Assembly (NCBI GenBank): GCA_021018815.1
Contig: JAITYX010000002.1
Coordinates: forward strand, 13,671,001 to 13,735,000
Length of the DNA: 64,000 nt
Direction: 5' to 3'
From: Talinum fruticosum
Taxonomy: Eukaryota > Streptophyta > Magnoliopsida > Caryophyllales > Talinaceae
Every line of letters starts with the position of its first letter. Position 1 is the stretch's first letter. Both the position numbers and the translations under genes were made by a program. This document shows positions 1 through 11,315 of this stretch, in pieces. Under the pieces are notes generated by a model that was not told where the DNA came from, searched no databases, and saw only the letters and a program-made list of their open reading frames with translations.

Positions 1-851
1 TAAGGGGCAATTTACTTAAAAGGTGAAAACAAGAGAGAGAGAGAGAGAAAAAAATAGCACAAAACAATGTAGCATTAATATGGTGCAGGTAATTTACAAA
101 TTCAATTGCAAATGATTTTATATTTGAAGGCACAGTTTCACACTATCTAATTCCTCTAGTTTTTATCAAAAATGATAAATGTACTCTTGCTATGAGACAT
201 AAAACAAGTATCCACCTTAAAAACTATAAGTTTGGGAAATTAAATAATAAAAAATGATTTTTTTATACATTTTGTCAAAAAATTTAATCTAATTATGACA
301 TAACATCCCTTATAATCATTGAATAATCGTATAAAATATTATTTATACCAATATAAGACACTTTGAAATTACCATATTGCGATATATCATAGTCATTCTT
401 TTATCATCTATTTTACTATATGACATATTAATTTTTTAAATAAGATTTAAATGTATTAGGGTTTTATTTTGTATGGGAATTTTTACTCTAGACCTAACTT
501 GTTTTGAATTCGTAAAAAAAAAAAAAAGGAAGGTTAGTCTAGGGCTAGGCTTTCTTTGCTCCAGTACTAAGCGTAAAGGCATCAGCTACTCCCCTTTTCC
601 TCCTGACGACCTCTTTTCCTTTTTCTTTTTCTTTGAGAAATATTTTAACTGAAAACAAATCCAGGGGCATAAAATATTAGCCCCTAAAAAAAAGAACCTC
701 TTACATTCCAAGTACCCTATGTACCTATTTGCCTGTCATTCAGACATTTTAACAAACACTTGGTGGACAAAGAAATCCACTGAAACTCCAAGTGGGCAAA
801 CAATACTTGAGGAGAGAGAAAGAGAAGAAGAAGGAGAACGAGGAGGAGTAG
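1..851. other. AT-rich intergenic DNA upstream of the AHL gene
   Basis: No supportable gene. The stretch is AT-rich with short GA and A runs. At about 753-800 a short open stretch in another frame reads TNTWWTKKST. This resembles the conserved tryptophan pair near the start of many AHL proteins, so the original N-terminus of the downstream AHL gene may have begun here. No usable ATG is seen in that frame next to it. Confidence 0.4.
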
Positions 852-1677
852 ATGTTGGAATTGCAGGTGGACTCATCCAAGGCCGACCCAGATGCCGCCA
901 CCACCAGCTCCCAACCCGGAAACTCCAATTCGACGCCCAGTCGGAGGCCCAGGGGTCGCCCGCCCGGGTCGAAGAACAAGCCCAAACCCCCGATCATCGT
1001 GACCCGGGACAGCCCGAACGCCCTGAGATCCCACATGCTGGAGGTGGCCCCCGGCTCCGACGTCGTGGAATCGGTGACCCATTTTGCTCGCCGGCGGGGC
1101 CGCGGCGTCTGCGTCCTCTCCGGAACCGGATCCGTCACCAACGTCAACCTCCGGCAGCCCGCGGCGCCAGCTGGGAGCGTCATGACCCTACACGGAAGGT
1201 TCGAGATCCTCTCCCTCACGGGCACCGCCCTGCCACCGCCCGCGCCGCCGGGGGCTGGTGGGCTCACCATTTTTGGCCGGCGGGCAAGGGCAGGTCGTCG
1301 GTGGCAGCGTTGTGGGTCCTCTCGTAGCTTCTGGGCCGGTGGTGCTAATGGCGGCGTCTTTCGCCAACGCCGTGTTTGATAGGCTGCCACTGGAAGAAGG
1401 GGAGGAGAGAGAGAGCGGGAATCCGGTGGTGCAACCCCCACCACAGCCGCAACAGCAGCAGCAGCAGCCGGCGGCGTCGCAGTCCTCCGGCGTGACGGGC
1501 GGCGTGGGGCCCCTCGGAGGAGAAGGAGGGAATTATTCGAATTACGGAGCTGCTCCCCTCCCCAAGGTGGGCATGATGTGTTCGGGTGGAGGCCACAGTT
1601 CTAGGTTTTCCTTATTCTCTTTGGGGCATTTCGTCGAACACTTGGTGGGCGACAGAGGACGGGGTTCAACAGACTGA
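852..1677 (+). CDS. AT-hook motif nuclear-localized (AHL) protein, ESC/SOB3-like, frameshifted
   Basis: Single-exon type-I AHL gene. These nuclear proteins bind AT-rich DNA through the AT-hook, form trimers through the PPC/DUF296 domain, and recruit chromatin factors to regulate growth, flowering and hypocotyl elongation. Seen here: the AT-hook [12 protein letters not shown] at about residues 32-43, then the PPC domain with [23 protein letters not shown] and, after a frame change, [11 protein letters not shown] and [15 protein letters not shown], then a Gln-rich tail and SSGVTGG. The frame changes near 1268-1275, at the T run in accatttttggcc. The family motif LTIFLAGG implies two missing bases there (or one extra). 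The first part runs from 852 and the second continues to the stop at 1675-1677. The last 30 or so residues do not look like a usual AHL tail. The family call is firm; whether the gene is intact in the plant is open. Confidence 0.8.
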
Positions 1678-1730
1678 AAAACACAAAGAAGTGGAGAGCT
1701 CCCTAGCTGAGGTACAATTTTTGTGTACAA

Positions 1731-4084
1731 AAATTATGCACTTTGTAGATTAATGAACCCTCCCCCATCTGTTACTTCCTTCCTAGTCTAATTTTCTCAA
1801 TGTATTTGCATGTGGGGGTTTAATTTGTTTTCCTGAATTTGGGTTTTAAATCAATACTAATCTGTAGATTTGGATGAATGTGCACAAATTGTTGTTGGTG
1901 CAAAATGCTTGGTAATTCCTGTTTCTGCTTTTTCTTATTATTTTCGCATTCATCTCATTATTTTTGTTTTATGGATTCTAATCATTGGTTTGGTGAATGA
2001 AAGAAACAATTTTTTTGCAGTTGTTGAGGGTAAAAAAAAAACATAATCTAATTCAAATCTAACAAACAATTTATATGATTGTAGCTCAGTAACTGAATTT
2101 TTTTTAAAAAAATTATCCTTTTTCTACTGCTGTTGGCCTAAATTTATATTTTCATTTTTCTAGTTTTGAAATTTGCAACATGCAAATTGAACCATATATT
2201 TTATGCATGGAAATTTAAATTCCTCTAATTTTTAATTTCCTTTTAATTTGTTCTTAATGATAAGTGGAACCTGACTTGCCAATTTTCTGACAATGATCTA
2301 TTGTCTGAATCTTTAATTACTATAAACGCATTGTTTTTCTCAACCTCAGTTGGTCCCATTCAAACCTTCATTATAAGATCAGAGTAAAGACATCAATTCT
2401 TTTTTCCCAAATTATAAAATACATGTGTTCATGCTCTAATTTGCCTCCATTCCAATTAAACCTTTTGTATGTGCCGCCCCAACCCCTCTAATTGCTATTT
2501 TTGGTTGCTATGAACTAAATTATACAGTAATGTTGGATTATATGTTATATGTTCCGACAATTCCGAAATATACCTACTAGTCTGGTTATCTAGCAATGTG
2601 TATAGAGTTTATGTTAGACCTCAGGTACAAATTAAACCATGAATGTCTATCAGTCCATCGACCTACGTTTTGGGTCACGAGGAAAAGATCGATGTAGATT
2701 GATTTCGAACCTAGTTGGTGACTTTAGGGGTTGAACTGATTGACAGACATAATATTGCCTGATTGAATTTGATGTATAGCTAGTTACATGGAAAGAGATC
2801 TTCTTCCTCCAGTTATATATGTACACATGAGTTAGATTAGATGGTTGGGTTATGATTTGAAATAAGTAACAGTGATTAAGAGGACAGATATAGATCTATT
2901 TAAGTCATGACATCCAGTTGTAAGCAGGACATATTGTTAAAATAATGATGTATATCTAATCATAAGGTGGAACTCGAATTAATGTTACAATCTAGAATTG
3001 AAATAAAATTGGACCAAAATAATACTGAAAATTGTCATCTGGACTTCCCCAAACCCTATTACCGCAGAATTTATCCCAGGTGTGGTTTGTTATTGTTGTT
3101 GTTGTCGTCGTCTTTTTTATATATCCATGAAATATGAATGGGAAAGGAGGCGGGAATCTGAATGTAAACTTGGGAATGAAGTACCTGGAGTCTGGACCAT
3201 TGCTATTTACTACCAAAAGGCAATACCTCTTTTCTGATTTCTTTTTCACAAAATAATGAGAAAGGAGGGTTTGGAATGTGATATGCATATGCAGGTGGAA
3301 GCTTTAGATGCTTGGAATTTTGAACACAATTGAATTTTGAACACAATTGTAGAAGTAACCTGGAAATTTGGAATGCTTTGTACTGAAGAAAATCCCTCAA
3401 TTGAATTGCACTTTGTTTTTACTCGAACTTGTGCATCAGTTAACTGTGATAAAGCTTAACTAGGTATCATCTTCAAATCTTCCCTTTTTTGTTTTTTGAT
3501 TTTCCATGTATCCCTTAATGACAGGACACATAATCGTAGTTGTCGTCGTCGTTATGGTATTGATCAATTTACTGCATATGAAAACATGAAATTATAATAT
3601 TGCTAGTTATTTCTGAAGTCTATAAAAATTTTCATAGCAAATTTAAATATGAGCTTCTCTGCATATATATTTCCATTTTAAAGTTTGATTGTTGCATTCC
3701 TTCATAAATTTGAACAGAAATTTTAGAGCTTTATTAAAAAGTTCAATACCCCTATAGGAATTCATAAGTAGATAAAATTTGCAGATCATCACTTCAAGTT
3801 TTCTGGTTATTTTGTTTCTCAACTTCATGTTTTTAGCATGATATTTTTGTATTTTTTAATATATAAAATAAAGCAAATAATTTTATTACCACTGATGAAA
3901 TTGAAGCTAAATTAGCTCAACCACATTTTATATATAATATTAATATGTCCAATTCCTATAAGTTTGTAACTTGGGAAAAGATTCAAGTCTCTTTTCCACC
4001 TATTATTCCTCCTCCTGTTACAACATTAGTTGCTTTAATTTGTATGTATGCCTTTTATTCTGAAAAATTCTACCATTTCTTTCA

Positions 4085-4182
<98 letters not shown>

Positions 4183-4445
4183 TGTGCAGGATTGCTTGTA
4201 ATTTTGTATTTTAATTATATTATCATATCGAACCTGGTTAATTTGATGGAATATTTCTTGTGTGGAATATTGCAAGAATTGGGGATGAACAATGAAGTTG
4301 CTTTTGCTGTAATTTTAGGGGTTCCAACCCTCATATAATCTTGGATCGATCTTTGTATTTTTGATTTGGTGTTAAAAAGACTTTTGCTTCTATAAAAATA
4401 TAAAAAAAAAGAATTTTGCTTTAATTTTTTAGTTTGATTTATATA
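1731..4445. other. AT-rich intergenic DNA
   Basis: No gene supported. The open frames here are low-complexity or lack family motifs. A long interrupted (TA)n tract lies at 4088-4185. Confidence 0.5.
4088..4185. repeat. (TA)n microsatellite with TG interruptions
   Basis: About 98 bases of TA dinucleotides broken by single G substitutions (tgtatata). It yields spurious Ile-Tyr open frames on both strands. Confidence 0.95.
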
Positions 4446-4851
4446 GATCCTGTTCAGCAACAATGTTTGGAGTAGCATTTCGTGTTTTGATCAAATTAAA
4501 ACTCTAACCAACCAAATATTAGTGTTCGATAAGGTAGTGTTTTTACTAACACTTACATTAGTTTATAATATTTCAAATAGTGTTTCGAAAAGTTAAAAAT
4601 ATCAACTTTTTACATTTAAACGTAATGTTTTATTTTTTTTGGGCAAAAATATCTTTTCATTAATTTATATTTGGCAAATTATTTGTATGCTTTTATTTCA
4701 ATTTTCATCTAACTCAACTATTAAATTTACCAAACACATTTATTTAATCGCTTAGTTGATAAGCTATTCGCTAACAAGTAGAATTTAACAACTATCGGTT
4801 ATCTAAAAGATTATCTCGCTAAATAAACATTTTATATTGTCGAACAGGGCC
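4446..4851. mobile_element. MITE-like element with hAT-type ends
   Basis: The left end gatcctgttcagcaa and the reverse complement of the right end, ggccctgttcgacaa, match at about 11 of 15 positions. They enclose about 406 bp of AT-rich sequence with no coding capacity. Inner motifs such as agtgttcgata and agctattcgctaacaag resemble subterminal sequence of plant hAT-derived MITEs. No clean target-site duplication was identified. Confidence 0.4.
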
Positions 4852-5535
4852 ATAATCTATGGAGGCTTTCAATCCAAAATATATATTTTTTTAAAAAATA
4901 AATGGACACCTATCATCCTTTCCTCATAAAAATAAATAAAAAGTAATATATTATATATTATAGGTCATATAAAATGAATGATATTTTGCTTCAAAATCAC
5001 GTGTTGGCCAATGATAGTTTGTATTAGTTGAGAATCTACTTTTATGTGAATTTATGTACATGTTGTATAACAAAAAACATCCTTAGTATAAATTATGCAA
5101 CTTTTCATATTTTGAACTTATTACGATACTATATAAAAATTATATTAACGTACAAAATTATGATGGTTAGATGTAAACATTCTTAAAATTTGTTTAACAG
5201 AAAAAAAAATAGATTTAATTTTATCTGCCATAACCCTCAATACCGAACACTAAAAATAAAAAGAAAATAAATAATTTCGCTATCTATATGCATCCTACAT
5301 TTTTATGGAATGTACTAAAATTTAAGGGAATCCGAAATTTGGTTTTGTATTTGCCGGGCCTGTTGAGCATCATATATAACACATTTTGAAGTTGACCTTC
5401 TGATTGCATTTGAAATGTTGACATCATTATGGTAGGTAACCCTAATTCTCACGGTAGGGTCGAAAGTATGCACACTATTCCAATAAAAACCCTAAAAATC
5501 CTTTCAAAATGGGACCCGCTAACTTGATTGGGGTG

Positions 5536-5544
<9 letters not shown>

Positions 5545-5589
<45 letters not shown>
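5545..5589. repeat. (TA)n microsatellite
   Basis: Uninterrupted TA dinucleotides, followed by further TA-rich sequence. Confidence 0.9.
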
Positions 5590-5596
<7 letters not shown>

Positions 5597-5839
5597 ATAT
5601 ATATCGCGCATTGTCTCGAATTAATTTTAAAAAATTATATAATTATATGTTGAAAGTATCCATAAATAAAAGTTGAATATGAAATATATTTAAATTAAAA
5701 TATAATACAATTTCAATTAAATGCATAATCAAAGAATAAAAATTTAAAAATAAAATATATTAATCATTAAATTTTCTACTAAAAAACTTGAACTATTTTG
5801 TATAACAGTGAGTGACGTTTACAGTCGATTTGGAGTCAT

Positions 5840-5841
<2 letters not shown>

Positions 5842-5874
<33 letters not shown>
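5842..5874. repeat. (TA)n microsatellite
   Basis: Uninterrupted TA dinucleotide run in AT-rich intergenic DNA. Confidence 0.9.
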
Positions 5875-5878
<4 letters not shown>

Positions 5879-7602
5879 ATTAAATATGTGAGAGCAAATG
5901 TTTTGGTCTAATTATGAAAGTTGGAAAAGTAATAAAAAAACAAGGGTTTTGTTATTTGTGGTTGGGGTGCTCTCTGGGCCATGTAAAGTAATCAAAACTA
6001 ATAAAGCTTATATTAATATTAATATTCATATAAGAAAACAAATACATAATAGTCGTCTTTTTTCTGTGACTTTGGTGCCTCCATCCAATTCAAACAGCGA
6101 TAGGGTCCTTGGGCCCATTGCATTATTACATCTTGGAACCAAAAAAATATTATTGGATTATTTTTTTCAATTTTTCCATTTTTGCTTTTACATTAAAAGT
6201 ATATTTTATTCTAAAATGTCATATGTTTCTCTTGTTACTTCACATGCAATTAATTTATTTCAAATTTAAGCCTTAATAAAATAAACTTTTTGTAAATGTA
6301 AATTAGTGTGTGTGTGTGTGGGGATTCAAATGGATCGTGTATGGTTTGAAGATTAATTACAAAAAAATTAATGAGTTTTGGATTTATATTTAATGGTCAA
6401 GATTAAAGTTCTAACTATATTAGATTTTAGATTCAATTTCCTTTTATTTTATTATATTATACTACTATTTATGATTTATATAGATAAAAAAAAATCAGTA
6501 ATAAAAAACTCCGACAAAACCTTCTTTATTTGTCATATTTGTTTTAAAGGTGAAAGCAAAATAATTGAAAATTGTAAAATCATGCTTCATTTTCCTTTCA
6601 TTAAAAAATGAATTAATATCAAACAAATTTTGCAAATTGATGGGAAGCTTCCACTTTCTCTTCTACTTCATCTTATATATTAAATCAGAATAAAATAATT
6701 ATATCGGTCAAATTTCTTTCCTTTGATAATATTTTTCAAATTTGATACAATTTATTTCCATTAATAATCGAGACTTAAACTTACGCTCAAACTAAATTCC
6801 TGATGTATAATTTAAATAATAACTATTAGAATTAGTGATAGTATATCATGACAACATATTTTAATTTACGAGGGACGATATTAATTGTAATATATTTTTG
6901 TTTGAATCAACAGCGGGTCACATTTCATTGTATTAATAATACGTACCGAAATTTTGAGTTATTTTATTGTTAACATCTACGGATCGGGACCTTGTCACAA
7001 AAAGACGGTGTAAGTTTAACTCTCATGCACAATCAGGGAAAAGGGGATAACTCTGGTATGTATACACAGTAGTATGATATGATCCAAGGATGAATTCCTA
7101 ATTTTCTTCCAGTATCTCACATCACACAAAAATAAATGCAGAACATCATCATCAACCATGAATCCAACGGCGGATATGAAATGGTCCCTTATCATAGGAG
7201 AATCAGGGGCCAAAATCAATTCTCTTTAGCCATCTGAGAGAAAACTGAAGAACACAAGAACAAAATCGAACCCCTCAGTTGTCATCTGTCAATTCCCCGC
7301 CCACCATTCTCTCACTTCTCACCTTCCTTCCCTCCTCTCATCTCCTCTCCCCTGTAATCTCTCACTCTCTCCCTTCTGTGCTCCCACTTAACTCTTCGGC
7401 AAAAGAATCCTCTCATTCCCTTCTCTAAACCCCTCGATTGACCCCTAGAACACCCATTCTGTCTCTCTTTCGCCCTCCGATGAAATACCCAGATACCCTA
7501 ACGCCCCAATTCGTAATAGTCTCTTCCCACCATTATTCTCTGCATATTCTCACCGATTGATCGTTTTGGTGAAGTGTCCCTTCATCGCTGAAGAGAGATT
7601 AG

Positions 7603-10600
7603 ATGGAAAACCACGTGTTGAATTTCAGTATTGAGCTTGGGGGTGGCGGAGGGAGTAGCAGTGGAGCAATCTCCGACGACGCCATTGAAATTGACCACCC
7701 AATCGACGACGACGAAATCCCAATCCCAGTTATTTCCGCCGGCGGAGCCTCCCCTCCGTCGCCCTTTACATCCCAGACGGGGAATTAGACTTGGAGCCCT
7801 ACGAGGGCATGGAATTCGAATCCGAAGAGGCCGCCAAAGCCTTTTACAACTCCTACGCCCGTCGAATCGGGTTTAGCACCCGGGTCAGCTCATCCAGGCG
7901 CTCCAGGAAGGATGGAGCCATTATTCAGCGCTCCTTCGTATGTGCCAAGCAAGGGTTTAGGAATTTGAACGAGAAAAGAACCAAAGAGAGAGAGATTAAG
8001 AGGCCCAGGATGATTACCCGGGTGGGTTGTAAGGCAATGCTTTCTGTCAAGATTCAGGAATCTGGGAAATGGGTTGTTACTGGGTTTGTCAAGGACCATA
8101 ACCATGAACTTGTCCCTCTTGATCAAGTTCACTGCCTCCGCTCCCACCGCCAGATTTCGGGGCCGGCTAAAACCCTTATCGACACCCTCCAAGCCGCGGG
8201 GTTGGGAGCCAGGAAGATCATGTCTGCCTTGATCAAAGAGTATGGTGGGATTAGCAATGTTGGGTTCACTGAGGTGGATTGTAGGAATTATATGCGGATT
8301 AATAAGATGAGGAATATGGAGGGAGATATTCAGCTCCTAATTGATTACTTGAAGCAAATGAGCTTGGAAAGTCCTGATTTTTACTATGCAGTGCAGGCTG
8401 ATGATGATCATTCCAGAGGTAATGTATTCTGGGCTGATGGTAGGGCTCGTATGAATTATACTTATTTTGGTGATACTGTTACATTTGATACTACTTTTAG
8501 GTCTAACAAGTATAGGTTGCCCTTTGCGCCTTTTACTGGTGTTAATCATCATGGCCAGCCTATTTTGTTTGGCTGTGCATTCTTGTTCAATGAGTCGGAA
8601 GGGTCGTTTGAGTGGTTGTTTAATACGTGGCTGGCTGCTATGTCGGGAAGCCACCGGTGTCGATAACTACTGATCATGATGATATCATTAGGTCGGCGGT
8701 CATGAAGGTTTTTCCGAGTGCACGCCATCGGTTCTGCAAATGGCACATATTTAAGAAATGCCAGGAGAAATTGTCCCATGTTCTCCTTCAGAATCCTTGC
8801 TTTGAAGCGGATTTCCACAAGTGTGTGAACTTGTCTGAATCGGTTGATGAGTTCGAGTCTTGTTGGTTGTCACTGCTAGATAGGTACAATCTCAGGGACA
8901 ATGAGTGGCTTCAGTCAATTTATTTAGCTCGTAGGCAATGGGTTCCTGTGTACTTGCGGGATGCCTTTTTCGCTGAGATGTCCATTACCCAACGTAGTGA
9001 TAGCATGAACTCATACTTTGATGGGTACGTGAATGCTTCTACCAGTCTTAGTCAGTTCTTCAAACTTTATGAGAAGGCTCAAGACAGTCGCAATGAAAAA
9101 GAAGTAAAAGCTGATTATGATACTATGAATACTCCTGCTGCTCTTACAACACCTTCTCCTATGGAAAAACAGGCATCTCAGCTGTATACAAGGAAAATTT
9201 TTGCTAGATTCCAAGAGGAATTGGTAGGGACTTTGACTTTCATGGCTACAAAGGTTGAGGACAATGGGGAGGTTATCACTTTCCAAGTGGCTAAATATGG
9301 GGAAGATCATAAAGCCTTCCATGTAAAATTCAATGTTTTAGAAATGAAAGCAACTTGCAGTTGCCAGATGTTCGAGTTTTCAGGTCTTCTTTGCAGACAT
9401 GTATTGGCAGTTTTTAGAGTAACTAATGTTCTTACCCTCCCATCACATTATATTTTGAAGAGATGGACAAGAAATGCCAAGAGCAATGTCGTGTTAGATG
9501 ATCAGCGTGGTAGCACTGTGTCTAGTTATTTGGAGTCCCATACAGTCCGTTATAATACTCTTCGTCATGAGGCTTTCAAATTTGTAGATGAGGGGGCTAA
9601 TAGTTTAGAGACATATGATGCGGCAATGGCTGCTTTGCAAGAGGCTACAAAAAGGGTCACCCTTGCTTTAAAAGAGGAGGGAAGAAGTTCGATGACAAAT
9701 GGCCACATCAGGGACTCGACTAAAGATGGAGGTTCCAAGAATAAGGCCCGCTGCAATGATGGTGGGAGCTTCAGTGAGCAATTGTCTGAGGTATGTGGAC
9801 TCTTTGCTGTCCTTTTTGGATTCTCATATAGTTTTGCTCCTTGCTACTTGATATACTCTGCTTTTGTTTTTGTTTTTTTAAAAAAAAATTATAAACCTGG
9901 TTAGCTGGCTTTCTTCTCTTACCAGTATTTATTTCAATGTTCGACGGCCTTGATCTCTCTCGCTGAGAACATATTCAGGGAATGAAAGTATATCATGTGT
10001 TACTCATGTAATTGAAATTTTCATGCTTTTCCTAGGAACCTTTTATCTGGGACTTGGAGATGATGGTGTCAAAAAGTTTTAACCAGTTGTTGGAATGTAT
10101 GCTATGAAGTCAGAGAGCGAGGGAACTGTAGCGTGTTGTTAGGGAGGATGTGTATGGTTTCCGTTCAGTCTGGATGAATGTATTTGGGCCCTGTTTCTTT
10201 TTTCTTTCTTTCCTTTTTTTTCGGTAAGGGTATTTGGGTGTGTTTTTTGCTGCTTATGTTTTGTTTGTCAAGTGACATTAGCAGTCTGACAGGAAATTTG
10301 CAGGCTATGTGAAATCAAGATCCGTTTTGTTACTAATTATGAGGATTCATAAGTTCTCCATCAAAATTTTTTTAATAAGTTGCTTAAGTGTGGAGGATCA
10401 GTCAATAGATTGTATGAAGTGGTTGTTGCTTCTCTTGACTCTGGCTGGTTGGAATTAGACAAATGCCATTCAGTCAAGGCAGGATTAGGTGTAATTCTCC
10501 TAGGTGCGTAGATTTGTAGTTTGAAAAGTAGGAAAATCTCTTGTGATGCAAGATTGATCAGTCTTTATGGGAGTTGGCCTTTTGTTGCTTGCATCTCTTG

Positions 10601-11315
10601 GGTTGTGGCTGCTTATTGGAAACTCAAACTCTTGGTTTAGGAGAGAATTTTTGGGAGGAAAGTCAAGAAAAAAAGAGGTTAAGATGATGTCTCTGGCTTT
10701 TCTTTTTATATTGGGTGGTTACCTGCAGAGCAATAGATCTAGAGGAGAGCTGTTCAGGGGGTGGAACCCTTATCCAAGTTACAACTCCCAATCTGGACTA
10801 AAATTCTGTACTTTGAGAAGCGTGGATTTTCGTTTTTCCTGTATTATGTCGTACCTTTTTGTGGATAGCCTTTGTATTGGTTGTAATTAGTTGCTGCATT
10901 TGGATGCCTTCTCTGAATCTGCTATTTAGATGCACATATAGACGTGTATATGCATACAGACTTACATCCACTCACCCGCCATCGAAAAAGGGAGGTACAA
11001 AAGAAACTGAATATGTTGCTTGTGGAACTAGTGGTGCAATTTCACGAGGGTGATAGCAATGTGGCATATCTGCATTAGGACATGGCTGCTGTTACTAAAT
11101 ACCTGCTCAAACTCTTAGCTGACTTTTTTGTTTTTTTGTAGGACCATATGGACCAGAAGATCAGAGAGCTTAGTGAGGACCTCGAGTGTGCTAATAGGAA
11201 GTGTGAAGTTTATCGAGCCAACTTGTTTTCAGTTCTGAAGGACATTGAGAATCATAAACAACAACTAGCAGTGAAAGTGCACAGTGTAAAGCTTAGCCTG
11301 AAAGATGCAATTTAA
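7603..11315 (+). CDS. FRS5: FAR1-related sequence 5-like protein (FRS5), two exons, two frameshifts
   Basis: Nuclear protein of the FHY3/FAR1 family, derived from a Mutator-like transposase and acting as a transcription regulator in light and development. Exons are 7603-9790 and 11142-11315, with a phase-0 intron. Domains in order: acidic/Gly-rich N-terminus starting MENHVLNF; FAR1 DNA-binding domain (EPYEGMEFESEEAAKAFYN to DHNHEL); MULE transposase-like domain (TYFGDTVTFDTTFRSN, FCKWHIFKKCQEK); SWIM zinc finger with CSC and CRH ligands (ATCSCQMFEFSGLLCRHVL); and a C-terminal helix in exon 2 (ECANRKCEVYRAN). Two breaks are seen. Near 7750-7765 the frame moves by one base just before YIPDGELDLEPYEG, and at the G run 8645-8647 one G is missing before PPVSITTD. 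Restoring both gives about 787 residues, the family length. The very high similarity to FRS5-type proteins outside the breaks suggests assembly error more than gene death. Confidence 0.88.

Larger units (their letters stand above)
4852..7602. other. AT-rich intergenic DNA and FRS5 leader
   Basis: Mostly AT-rich with two (TA)n tracts at about 5545-5589 and 5842-5874. From about 7260 to 7440 the sequence becomes CT-rich (repeated ctctc/ctccc), typical of a plant 5' leader, and it runs into the FRS5-like start at 7603. Confidence 0.5.

Noticed and set aside
719..1327. Long open frame of 202 codons overlapping the AHL gene (+)
   Set aside because: It runs in another frame through the AHL coding region and is rich in Arg/Pro from GC-rich codons; no family match except the short W-W stretch noted as a possible start.
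749..1444. 231-codon minus-strand frame opposite AHL
   Set aside because: Mirror of GC-rich AHL coding sequence; no domain or plausible start.
4018..4338. Ile-Tyr-rich open frames on both strands
   Set aside because: Produced by the (TA)n microsatellite.
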